From an uncultured Eggerthella sp. (GTDB lineage Bacteria > Actinomycetota > Coriobacteriia > Coriobacteriales > Eggerthellaceae), in contig UQML01000001.1 in NCBI GenBank assembly GCA_900542265.1, positions 42,348 to 106,347 on the forward strand: a stretch of DNA of 64,000 nucleotides, given 5' to 3'. The notes beneath the pieces are model-generated. The model searched no databases and had not been told where the DNA came from. It was given only the letters and a program-made list of their open reading frames with translations. Below are positions 25,672 through 32,964 of the stretch, piece after piece. Made by a program: the position numbers and the translations under genes. Numbering within the stretch: the first letter of the stretch is position 1; every line of letters begins with the position of its first letter.

Positions 25672-27478
25672 GTGCATCTCTCATTTCATGTATGAGATTA
25701 CTCATTTCATCAACAAGAGAAGAGAACATGACGAGTGCCTCATCAATAGGTTCAGAGGTCGTCATATCAACTCCCGCACCTTGCAAAAGTTCAATAGGGG
25801 GCTTAGAGCAGCCTCCCGACAAGAAACCAAGATAGGCATCAACCGCGGACTGACCGCCATGCAAAATTCGCTCTGATAGTGCGATAGCAGCAGCAAAGCC
25901 AGTGGCGTATTGGTAGACGTAATACTCGTAATAAAAATGCGGAATACGCGCCCATTCAAGAGCAATTTCATCATCAATAATAATCTCATCGCCAAAATAT
26001 TCCTTATTGAGCTTGGCGTAGATCTCGCAGAGCAGATCGGCGGTTAAACCAACACCTTGTGCAGTGAGTTCATTGATCTTGAGCTCAAATTCCGCAAACA
26101 TCGTCTGGCGATATAGTGTTGCGCGGAATTGCTCCAAGAAATGATTGAGGAGGTAGGCGCGTTCTGTTTTTGAGGTAGCGTGATCAAGGAAATAATGAGT
26201 GAGCAGCGCCTCATTGCAGGTCGAGGCGACTTCGGCAACAAAGATGACGTAATTTGAGTAAGCGATGGGTTGATTTTTACAGGACAAATAGGTGTGGATT
26301 GAATGGCCCATTTCGTGAATTAGGGTAAAGACATCATCAAGCTGTCCTTGAAAGTTCAAGAGCATTACTGGGTGCATGCCGTAGCTTCCTGCAGAATAAG
26401 CACCGGAGCGTTTACCAGGGTTTTCGTACACATCAATCCAGCGGTTATTGAGTGCCTCAGCGACAATGGCGCAATACTCTTTTCCTAATGGTTTGAGCGC
26501 TTCAAGGATGATAGCGCAGGCTTGTTCATAGGTGAACGTCATCTCGAAATCTTCTACTACAGGAACATAGAGATCCCAAAAGTGAAGCTCATCAAGAGCG
26601 AGAAGCTCTTTGCGCAGCGCAGTATAGTGATGAAGAGCATCCAGGTGGTTGTGAACCGCTGCAATCAAGTTAGTGTAAACCTCAATAGGTACTTCATTGC
26701 TTGTTAAAGAACGTTCGAGTGTTGAGGTGTAGTGGCGAGCATCCGCATAGAATTTCTGAGATTTCATCTGAGCGGCAAGAGTAGCAGCTGAGGTGTTGCG
26801 GAATTGTTGGTAGGTCGAATAAAGAGAGTGAAACGCTGAGGCGCGCAAGGTGCGATCAGGTGACATCATGAGTGGAATGTAGGTGCCATGAGTTACGGGG
26901 TGCGCGCCGCCTTCTGAATCGTGGGCATCAGGAAAGGTGAGGTCAGCATCATTTAATAATGAGTAAATATTGCCGGGTTGTTGGGCGAGATCGCTTACTT
27001 TTGCGAGAAGCGCTTCTTCGGCGGGAGAAAGTGTATGAGTGCGTTCACTAAAGATGCGATCAAACGCGCGTTTATAAGAGAGTAATTCAGGCTCATCGGT
27101 ATAAAAAGAATTCATGTCCGCTTCTGAGAGTGTGAGGATTTCAGGCACTGCCCAGGCGCTTGCAGCTGAAATCGCAACGTAGAGATTCATTACTTGTGCG
27201 GTGAGATCTTGGTAGGTGGAGACACGGGTGTCTTCGTCGCTTTTGCGCTCAGTATAATTGACGAGTTTTCCTAAAGTGACACTTACTTCATCATCAAGAT
27301 GCATAAATTCAAGAAGCTTTGTAGCATCGTGGGAGATAGTGCCTTTATATGCGGTGAGCTCATCAGGATAGCGTTGCGCATCAGCAAGGGCTTGGCGCAG
27401 AGCGTCATCGTCGGGATAAATATCAGTGAGATCCCAGAGATATGCGGGGTCTTGATTAACTCGTTCAGTAAGTGCCAT
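25664..27478 (-). CDS. pepF: oligoendopeptidase F (M3 family)
   Basis: PepF is a cytoplasmic zinc peptidase that cleaves short peptides. The zinc site is the HEMGHSIH motif (HExxH, about residues 387-394). A Glu further on in VAEVASTCNEALL supplies the third ligand. The N-terminal oligopeptidase F domain starts with YLWDLTDIYPDDDAL. The C-terminal WARIPHFYYEYYVYQYATGF block is typical of the family, and 604 residues is the usual length. In an amino-acid fermenter it would help degrade imported peptides. It is a single gene on the minus strand. Confidence 0.94.
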   Translation of the reverse strand: MALTERVNQDPAYLWDLTDIYPDDDALRQALADAQRYPDELTAYKGTISHDATKLLEFMHLDDEVSVTLGKLVNYTERKSDEDTRVSTYQDLTAQVMNLYVAISAASAWAVPEILTLSEADMNSFYTDEPELLSYKRAFDRIFSERTHTLSPAEEALLAKVSDLAQQPGNIYSLLNDADLTFPDAHDSEGGAHPVTHGTYIPLMMSPDRTLRASAFHSLYSTYQQFRNTSAATLAAQMKSQKFYADARHYTSTLERSLTSNEVPIEVYTNLIAAVHNHLDALHHYTALRKELLALDELHFWDLYVPVVEDFEMTFTYEQACAIILEALKPLGKEYCAIVAEALNNRWIDVYENPGKRSGAYSAGSYGMHPVMLLNFQGQLDDVFTLIHEMGHSIHTYLSCKNQPIAYSNYVIFVAEVASTCNEALLTHYFLDHATSKTERAYLLNHFLEQFRATLYRQTMFAEFELKINELTAQGVGLTADLLCEIYAKLNKEYFGDEIIIDDEIALEWARIPHFYYEYYVYQYATGFAAAIALSERILHGGQSAVDAYLGFLSGGCSKPPIELLQGAGVDMTTSEPIDEALVMFSSLVDEMSNLIHEMRDARA

Positions 27479-27657
27479 GAGCGTGCCTTTCCGTCAAATG
27501 AAGAGCGATACCACCATATGATTATTCTTGCTTAGTCAGTATAGCGATAATATGCCGTTACTCGATAAGCTAAGCACTCAGAAGGATAGAGGTGGGTGTT
27601 TTTTAGTATGGTTGATCACGGTTAAACAAAGCACGATCAGAGAGGATCTTAGTAGAC

Positions 27658-28260
27658 ATGGATGTAGTATGTCTTGATCTAGAAGGTGTCTTAGTACCTG
27701 AGATTTGGATTGCGTTTTCAAAGGCGAGTGGAATTCCTGAGCTTTCACGCACTACCCGTGATGAACCTGACTATGACAAGCTGATGCAGTGGCGCCTGGG
27801 CATCTTAAAAGAGCACGGGTTAGGATTGCAAGAAATTCAAGATACCATTGCTACTATTGATCCTATTCCTGGTGCAAAAGAGTTTTTAGATAAACTTCGT
27901 GATCGTGCTCAGGTTATCATCATTTCTGATACTTTTACTCAGTTTGCTAAGCCGTTGATGAAGAAGCTAGGTATGCCAACGCTTTTCTGCAATGAGCTTG
28001 TTGTTGCTGATGATGGAAAAATTGCCGGTTTTACCATGCGCTGTCCTGAGTCTAAATTGACTACGGTACGTGCCCTGCAATCCTGTGGGTTTGATACTAT
28101 TGCTGCTGGAGACTCGCATAATGATGTCGCCATGATTAAAGCAGGCAAAGCAGGTTTTTTGTTTAAAAGTACTGATGCTATTAAAGCGGCAAATCCTGAA
28201 ATTCCCGCCTTTGAAGAATACGACGAGCTCCTTGACGCCATCACTGACGCGCTTGATTAA
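27658..28260 (+). CDS. thrH: bifunctional phosphoserine phosphatase/homoserine phosphotransferase
   Basis: A 200-residue HAD-family protein. The nucleophile Asp is in CLDLEGVLVPE (residue 6, DxEGV in place of the usual DxDGT), which is characteristic of ThrH. Motif II is ISDTFTQF, motif III a Lys around ESKLTTV, and motif IV AAGDSHNDVAM. ThrH from Pseudomonas removes phosphate from phosphoserine and can pass it to homoserine. Here it may serve serine synthesis. GAGAGG lies about 12 bases before the ATG. It is followed by the leader of the AMMECR1 fusion gene. Confidence 0.88.
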   Translation: MDVVCLDLEGVLVPEIWIAFSKASGIPELSRTTRDEPDYDKLMQWRLGILKEHGLGLQEIQDTIATIDPIPGAKEFLDKLRDRAQVIIISDTFTQFAKPLMKKLGMPTLFCNELVVADDGKIAGFTMRCPESKLTTVRALQSCGFDTIAAGDSHNDVAMIKAGKAGFLFKSTDAIKAANPEIPAFEEYDELLDAITDALD

Positions 28261-28372
28261 GAGAGCGATGGGGCGGGTGCGTACCTCATTAGTCTCTGCG
28301 CGAGATGTGTGGAACTTTAGCCGCAAAACAATGGCAAAATTTAAACATGACGATTGCAAATAATCCTCTGTC

Positions 28373-28422
28373 TTAGTTTCGTCTTGTGCAAGCTACTAGC
28401 ATGGGAAACAACACGAAACTAA
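28373..28422. repeat. 15-nt inverted repeat upstream of the AMMECR1 fusion gene
   Basis: The arm at 28373-28387 (TTAGTTTCGTCTTGT) pairs with 28408-28422 at 14 of 15 positions, loop 20 bases. It has no T run, so a terminator role for thrH is doubtful; it lies in the leader of the next gene. Confidence 0.55.
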
Positions 28423-28446
28423 TTACGACTGCATACGCGTAGAGGC

Positions 28447-28485
28447 TCCCTGTGCCTTGCGCGTGTCACCGTATAAGGCAGGGGA
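28447..28485 (+). promoter_or_regulatory. hairpin covering the ribosome-binding site of the AMMECR1 fusion gene
   Basis: GCCTT (28454-28458) pairs with AAGGC (28475-28479), and TCCC (28447-28450) with GGGA (28482-28485), across a small internal loop. The right arm contains the AGGGG ribosome site that lies seven bases before the ATG at 28492, so folding could limit translation. Confidence 0.4.
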
Positions 28486-28491
28486 TTTTTC

Positions 28492-29889
28492 ATGAGTATT
28501 GTTGCAGCATATGCCGTTCCGCATCCACCGTTGATTGTGCCTGCAGTTGGGCACGGTGAAGAAAAAGCAATCCAAGCTACTCGTGATGCTTATCACGAGG
28601 TGGCTCGCCGTATTGTTGATCATCAACCGCAAACGATTGTGGTGGTTTCGCCTCACGCTCCCCTTTATCGCGATGGATTTTATATCTCTTTATCAGAGGC
28701 ATCTGAGGGCAACATGGCGCAGTTTAGAGCACCTCAAGAGCATCTTGAAGTACTTAATGATACAGAGTTTGAATGGCTCTTAGCCCAAGAGCTTAAAACG
28801 GCGGGTATTCTTACGGCGGGCGCTGGTAGTGATGTTGAAGAACTTGATCACGCCTCGTATGTGCCCCTCTTTTTTCTGCGTGAGCATCTTGAGGACTTTA
28901 AACTGGTGCGGGTAGGGCTATCGGGTCTTTCTTCGGCGGTTCATAGGCACGTAGGTGAGTGCATTGCTCGCGTCGCGCGTGAAACGAATCGAAAAACTGT
29001 TTTGATTGCAAGTGGAGATCTCTCCCATAAACTTACGCCCGACGGTCCTTACGGTTTTGCTGCTGCGGGTCCTGAATTTGATGCACGTATTGTTGAACTT
29101 TTTTCAAGTAACGACCTTGACGGTCTCTTTGCGCTTGATCCGCTTATGTGTGAAGCAGCGGCTGAATGTGGTCTTAGATCGTTTGAGATTATGGCAGGTG
29201 TGCTAGAGGATACTGCCTATGATGCTGAAGTTTTGAGCTATGAAGGCCCGTTTGGTGTAGGCTATGCTGTTGCTGCCTTTGAGGTCAAATCTGATGCTGC
29301 GTCAAACGATGGGACTGACGTATCAGAAGGGGCCGATGCGTCAGAAGAGGTTGACCCTTACGTTGCTCTTGCGCGGGCAAGTGTTGAAGGGTATGTCACC
29401 ACAGGAGAGGCAATCAACATCCCTGCTGATACTCCTTATGAATTACGTGCTGCACGAGCAGGTGTTTTTGTCTCCCTTCATGAACACGGTGAGTTGCGTG
29501 GTTGTATTGGAACCATTAGTCCGGTAAGAGATTCGATTGCTCAAGAGATCATCGCTAATGGTATTGCTGCTTGCAGCGAAGATCCTCGTTTTGCTCCAGT
29601 ATGGCCGCAAGAACTTGATTATCTTGAATATTCGGTTGATGTGCTTGCTTGTGCTGAGCCTGTTGCCTCACTCGATCAATTGGATCCTAAGCGCTACGGT
29701 GTTATTGTGACAAAAGGGATGAAACGCGGGTTGCTCCTTCCTAATCTTGAGTGCGTTGATACTATCGATCAACAACTGGGTATCGCTATGGCCAAAGCAG
29801 GAATTTCACCAGAGGAAGCACCTATTTCTATTGAGCGGTTTGAGGTGGTGCGCCATACCAAAGGAGGGGAGAGTCGTGTCGCAGAATAA
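28492..29889 (+). CDS. AmmeMemoRadiSam system protein: extradiol dioxygenase-like (MEMO/LigB) domain fused to AMMECR1
   Basis: The 465-residue protein has two parts. Residues 1 to about 270 form a class III extradiol dioxygenase-like fold (LigB/MEMO type). Possible metal ligands are the His in AVPHPPL, the His in VVSPHAPLYRDG and the His in ASGDLSHKL. Residues about 295-460 are an AMMECR1 domain, with EHGELRGCIGTISP and ACSEDPRFAPVWPQELDYLEYSVDVL. A charged linker joins them. In the AmmeMemoRadiSam system these domains occur with a radical SAM protein; the biochemical role is unresolved, though modification of a biomolecule is suspected. The stop overlaps the start of the truncated radical SAM gene by 14 bases. 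The leader holds two hairpins. Confidence 0.88.
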   Translation: MSIVAAYAVPHPPLIVPAVGHGEEKAIQATRDAYHEVARRIVDHQPQTIVVVSPHAPLYRDGFYISLSEASEGNMAQFRAPQEHLEVLNDTEFEWLLAQELKTAGILTAGAGSDVEELDHASYVPLFFLREHLEDFKLVRVGLSGLSSAVHRHVGECIARVARETNRKTVLIASGDLSHKLTPDGPYGFAAAGPEFDARIVELFSSNDLDGLFALDPLMCEAAAECGLRSFEIMAGVLEDTAYDAEVLSYEGPFGVGYAVAAFEVKSDAASNDGTDVSEGADASEEVDPYVALARASVEGYVTTGEAINIPADTPYELRAARAGVFVSLHEHGELRGCIGTISPVRDSIAQEIIANGIAACSEDPRFAPVWPQELDYLEYSVDVLACAEPVASLDQLDPKRYGVIVTKGMKRGLLLPNLECVDTIDQQLGIAMAKAGISPEEAPISIERFEVVRHTKGGESRVAE

Positions 29890-30271
29890 GGTAATCTGCC
29901 CCGTCTGTCCTCATGCCTGCGCTCTCACGGAGGGACAGGTAGGAATTTGTGGAGCGCGTCAAGCATGTGGCGGGAAGGTGATTGACCAAAACTATGGCCG
30001 TCTTGCTTCTGTTGCTCTTGATCCTATAGAGAAAAAGCCATTGGCGCGATTCAAGCCCGGCTCAACCGTGCTTTCTCTTGGTTCCTATGGATGCAATATG
30101 CGATGTCCATTTTGCCAAAATGCCTCTCTTGCTTGCGCGCGTCAGGACACGACGCGATGGTGGCAAAGCACACCTCAAGAAGTAGTTGATATGGCGCGTT
30201 CGTTTGAGCAAAAAGGAACTGTTGAAATTGCGCGCACGCATCTCAACTATGTCTACCCTGGCAATTGTTAA
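29876..30271 (+). pseudogene. AmmeMemoRadiSam system radical SAM enzyme, truncated after the cluster motif
   Basis: A GTG start with AAGGAGGGG upstream opens a 131-residue frame. It matches the N-terminal part of the AmrS-type radical SAM protein: CPVCPHACALTEGQVGICG, YGRLASVALDPIEKKPL, and the cluster motif CNMRCPFC (Cys-x3-Cys-x2-Cys) followed by QNASLA. The family normally has about 300 residues or more. Here homology fades after the VDMARSFEQKGTVE segment and the frame stops at 30271. No continuation, such as the expected TYNEP motif, is visible in the other frames before ackA. The remnant keeps the cluster site but lacks most of the barrel, so it is probably non-functional. The break coincides with the repeats at 30257-30304. 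Confidence 0.8.
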
Positions 30272-30304
30272 TGCATGCTTGTTAATACATAACGGGTTGC
30301 CAGG
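30257..30304. repeat. inverted repeat with nested tandem repeat at the truncation point
   Basis: CCTGGCAA (30257-30264) and TTGCCAGG (30297-30304) are perfect 8-bp arms. Between them are two 14-base tandem units (30265-30278 and 30279-30292) sharing TTGTTAAT and CAT. It may act as a terminator or mark the scar that removed the end of the radical SAM gene. Confidence 0.55.
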
Positions 30305-30328
30305 ATCCATCGTAAAAATCACCTTGAG

Positions 30329-31621
30329 TTACATAACTGCCCAAGGATCACTGATGTCAACACCAGCAGCGATGAAGGCGACATCACGCGCAATTTCAGC
30401 TTCTTCGTCTGTTGGGATAACAAGAACATCGACCGTTGACTCATCGGTCGAAATACGTCTGTCTCCCTTGCCGGTTACCATATTGCGTTCTTGATCAATC
30501 TGGATACCAAATGGTTCCAATCCTCTAAAAATCAAACGGCGTGCGTAAGGGTCGTTTTCACCTACGCCCGCAGTGCATACAATCACGTCAACGCCTGCAA
30601 GCTCGAAAAAGTAAGCGCCAATCATTCGTCTAATAGAGGTCAAGAAGATATCGTAGGCAAGTTCGGCTTGCTCATCGCCCGTTTTAATAACTTCTTTCAG
30701 CGCGCGCAAATCTCCTGAAACACCTGATACACCCAAAAGACCTGATTCTCGATTCAGCATAGTATCAAGTTCAGCGGGAGTGAGGTTATCCATTTCCATA
30801 ATGGCGGTAATGATAGCAGGATCAACAGAGCCCGATCGCGTTCCCATCATGATGCCATCAAGAGGGGTGTAGCCCATGGTTGTATCCATAGAAATGCCAT
30901 GGTCGATAGCAGTCAACGATGCCCCTGCTCCCAAATGACAGGTAATCATCTTTAAATCACGCGGGGATTTACCCAAGAATTCAGCTGCGCGACGAGAGAC
31001 ATATTTGTGACTCATGCCATGAAAGCCAAAGCGACGAATGCCTTTTTCAGCATAATAGCGATAGGGTATAGGATACACATAGTTACGTGCGGGCATCGTC
31101 TGATGGAAGGCGGTGTCAAAAGCGGTGACCTCAAGAGCATGGGGCAACAGTTCTTGACAGCGGTGCAGCACGGCAAGTGCTGAAGGGTTATGAAGAGGCG
31201 CCAAATCACTCAAGCGCTCGATGACCTCAATAACTCCATCGTCAACCTCAACGGAGCAACCAAAGACATCGCCACCATGTGCAATGCGGTGCCCAACGGC
31301 GCCAACCTCATCAAGCGAGTCAATGACTGCATGGGGGTCAGTAGTGAGTGCGTTGAGGACAACTGAAAGGGCATCTGTTGATGATGCAGCTTCCGCCTGC
31401 GTGTGGCATTCGGTTTGGGCAACATGGTTTTTATAGGTGAGTTGTGCATGAGGTGTACCCACGCGCTCAACCACACCGGAGAGTAACACCATAAGCTTAG
31501 GATCTGTCGCAAGCGCTTCAGAAGGTGGCATTTGCGACAGTGATGCCTCGTCAATAGGGTCAAGATTGAACAGCTTGAATTTCAGTGAGCTTGAGCCTGC
31601 GTTGACTACAAGAATTTTCAT
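30329..31621 (-). CDS. ackA: acetate kinase, first copy
   Basis: AckA interconverts acetyl phosphate plus ADP with acetate plus ATP. The 430-residue protein starts with the N-terminal signature VVNAGSSSLKFKLF. It keeps the Arg in GHRIAHGG, the LAPLHNPS and FDTAFHQTMP motifs, RRFGFHGMSHKY, TMGYTPLDGIMMGTRSGSVDP and the Glu in TAGVGEND. Two usual residues differ: HLGAGAS has Ala (232) where most family members have Asn, and HRIAHGG has Ala (114) at an acetate-pocket Val. Its ATG overlaps the stop of the orphan receiver gene (ATGA), and it ends the run ettA-patatin-receiver-ackA. No pta is in the window. A second copy lies at 47381-48601. Confidence 0.93.
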   Translation of the reverse strand: MKILVVNAGSSSLKFKLFNLDPIDEASLSQMPPSEALATDPKLMVLLSGVVERVGTPHAQLTYKNHVAQTECHTQAEAASSTDALSVVLNALTTDPHAVIDSLDEVGAVGHRIAHGGDVFGCSVEVDDGVIEVIERLSDLAPLHNPSALAVLHRCQELLPHALEVTAFDTAFHQTMPARNYVYPIPYRYYAEKGIRRFGFHGMSHKYVSRRAAEFLGKSPRDLKMITCHLGAGASLTAIDHGISMDTTMGYTPLDGIMMGTRSGSVDPAIITAIMEMDNLTPAELDTMLNRESGLLGVSGVSGDLRALKEVIKTGDEQAELAYDIFLTSIRRMIGAYFFELAGVDVIVCTAGVGENDPYARRLIFRGLEPFGIQIDQERNMVTGKGDRRISTDESTVDVLVIPTDEEAEIARDVAFIAAGVDISDPWAVM

Positions 31622-32004
31622 CGGCCACTCACCTCACGACGATATTGTTCTTCAAGGGTGCGAATAGTTTCATGGAGCTTGTCGTTATCAACAGGCTTTG
31701 CTAAATACCCAAGGGGATCAACGCCAAAGGGTTCATCTTGGTAGTCACTAAATGCAGTCATGTAGATCAACATGGGGACATGATCCATGGCGGCAACGGC
31801 ATCAGCAAGAAGGGTTGTGCCAGCACCAACAATGTTGTGATCGATAAAGGCTACGTCAATGCGTGTGTCTTTCATTTTGGCAATAGCTTCTTGCAAGCAT
31901 ACTGCCTCAGAAACAACGTGCACGCGTCCCGTGCGTTCCAGTTGGTTGGTAAGTTCAACGCGGGCGGGTGCCTCATCGTCAACAATCATTGCTTCGAAAA
32001 TCAT
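31618..32004 (-). CDS. stand-alone receiver-domain protein (LytTR-type receiver without output domain)
   Basis: A 128-residue protein that is only a receiver domain. The acid pair is D9/D10 in MIVDDEAP and the phospho-acceptor is D55 in VAFIDHN. T83 is in IYMTAFSDYQDEPF, and K103 in GYLAKPV. The last two motifs resemble receivers of LytTR regulators, but no LytTR domain follows. All catalytic residues are kept, so it should be phosphorylatable. Its stop overlaps the ackA start, and it lies 16 bases after the patatin-like gene. No kinase is adjacent. It may be a phosphate sink or an adaptor; target unknown. Confidence 0.8.
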   Translation of the reverse strand: MIFEAMIVDDEAPARVELTNQLERTGRVHVVSEAVCLQEAIAKMKDTRIDVAFIDHNIVGAGTTLLADAVAAMDHVPMLIYMTAFSDYQDEPFGVDPLGYLAKPVDNDKLHETIRTLEEQYRREVSGR

Positions 32005-32020
32005 AGTTCAGTACTTTCTG

Positions 32021-32938
32021 CTAACAGGTGGGTGTTTGCAGCCAAGAAATCCAAGCATCAAGTTCACGCTGCGTTTGCGCTCGTCCTTGATCATAAGCGG
32101 CTTCCAGTTGTTCATAATCCACGGTTTTGTTGGATAGCGTCATGGTTTCAGGATAAAAGACATACGCTTTGCCTTGAGCCTCCAAAGCTTTAATCTGGTC
32201 AGAAAGCGCATTATAGTGCCGCCATCGGTTGATCGTGGCTTGTGCTACTGCGGGCTGTTTTTTAAAGACAGTTTTGAAGAGTTGCGCAACAAGCGGATTA
32301 AGGGGCTTTTTGCGGTAGGTCTTTTCTTGGGTGCGGACAATAAAGAAGCGTTCAAACCCATCGTTGCGAGCAGCTTGAAGGGGGATTCCCCAGCTTGAAC
32401 CCATACCACCGTCAAGGCAGGTGCGACCATCAATTTCAATTGGGGGCATAAAAAGCGGCATGGATGATGAAGCGCGCACACGACGCATTAACTCATAGGT
32501 GTTGGGCATGTCCTTTTTGGCAAAGACAAGCGTTTCGCCTGAGTTGCAGTCAAACGATTCGATGTGAACTTGAGCCGGGTTGGTGGCAAACGTGTCGTAG
32601 TCAAAGGCGAACACTTCATTAGTTCCTTCAAGCTCGGCAGTGATGCCTTCATAGAGATAAGGACCATTAAAAAATCCGGTGCCGCGTATCATGGATTTCC
32701 AACCACCAAATTTGGGGTCAAGTACTAGATCCGTAAACGAGGCACGTGCGCGCTCGCTATCACGTGAAACGTAGTTTACGGTATGACTTGACCCTGCGGA
32801 GATGCCATAAACGGCACCAAAATTGATTCCCTCTTCAAGCAAGCGGGTGACAACGGCTGCGGTGTAGGCTGCACGCATGCCGCCACCTTCGAAAATCAAG
32901 GCAACATCAGTAATATTGGGATCAAGTGAGGTGGTCAT
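32021..32938 (-). CDS. patatin-like phospholipase family protein
   Basis: The 305-residue protein has the patatin Ser-Asp dyad: an oxyanion loop EGGGMR (residues 17-22), nucleophile Ser47 in GISAG and the catalytic Asp in DGGMG (about residue 176). The overall arrangement resembles the RssA/YjjU group of bacterial patatin-like hydrolases, probable intracellular lipid acyl hydrolases. The region upstream of the ATG has no good ribosome site. It lies 26 bases downstream of ettA and 16 bases upstream of the orphan receiver gene. Confidence 0.87.
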   Translation of the reverse strand: MTTSLDPNITDVALIFEGGGMRAAYTAAVVTRLLEEGINFGAVYGISAGSSHTVNYVSRDSERARASFTDLVLDPKFGGWKSMIRGTGFFNGPYLYEGITAELEGTNEVFAFDYDTFATNPAQVHIESFDCNSGETLVFAKKDMPNTYELMRRVRASSSMPLFMPPIEIDGRTCLDGGMGSSWGIPLQAARNDGFERFFIVRTQEKTYRKKPLNPLVAQLFKTVFKKQPAVAQATINRWRHYNALSDQIKALEAQGKAYVFYPETMTLSNKTVDYEQLEAAYDQGRAQTQRELDAWISWLQTPTC

Positions 32939-32964
32939 AAGCTGATAAATAAAATAATCGTGGT

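Noticed and set aside
30186..30494. Continuation of the radical SAM protein in another frame
   Set aside because: Neither alternative frame shows the expected downstream motifs, and the longer of them runs into the 3' end of ackA on the opposite strand.
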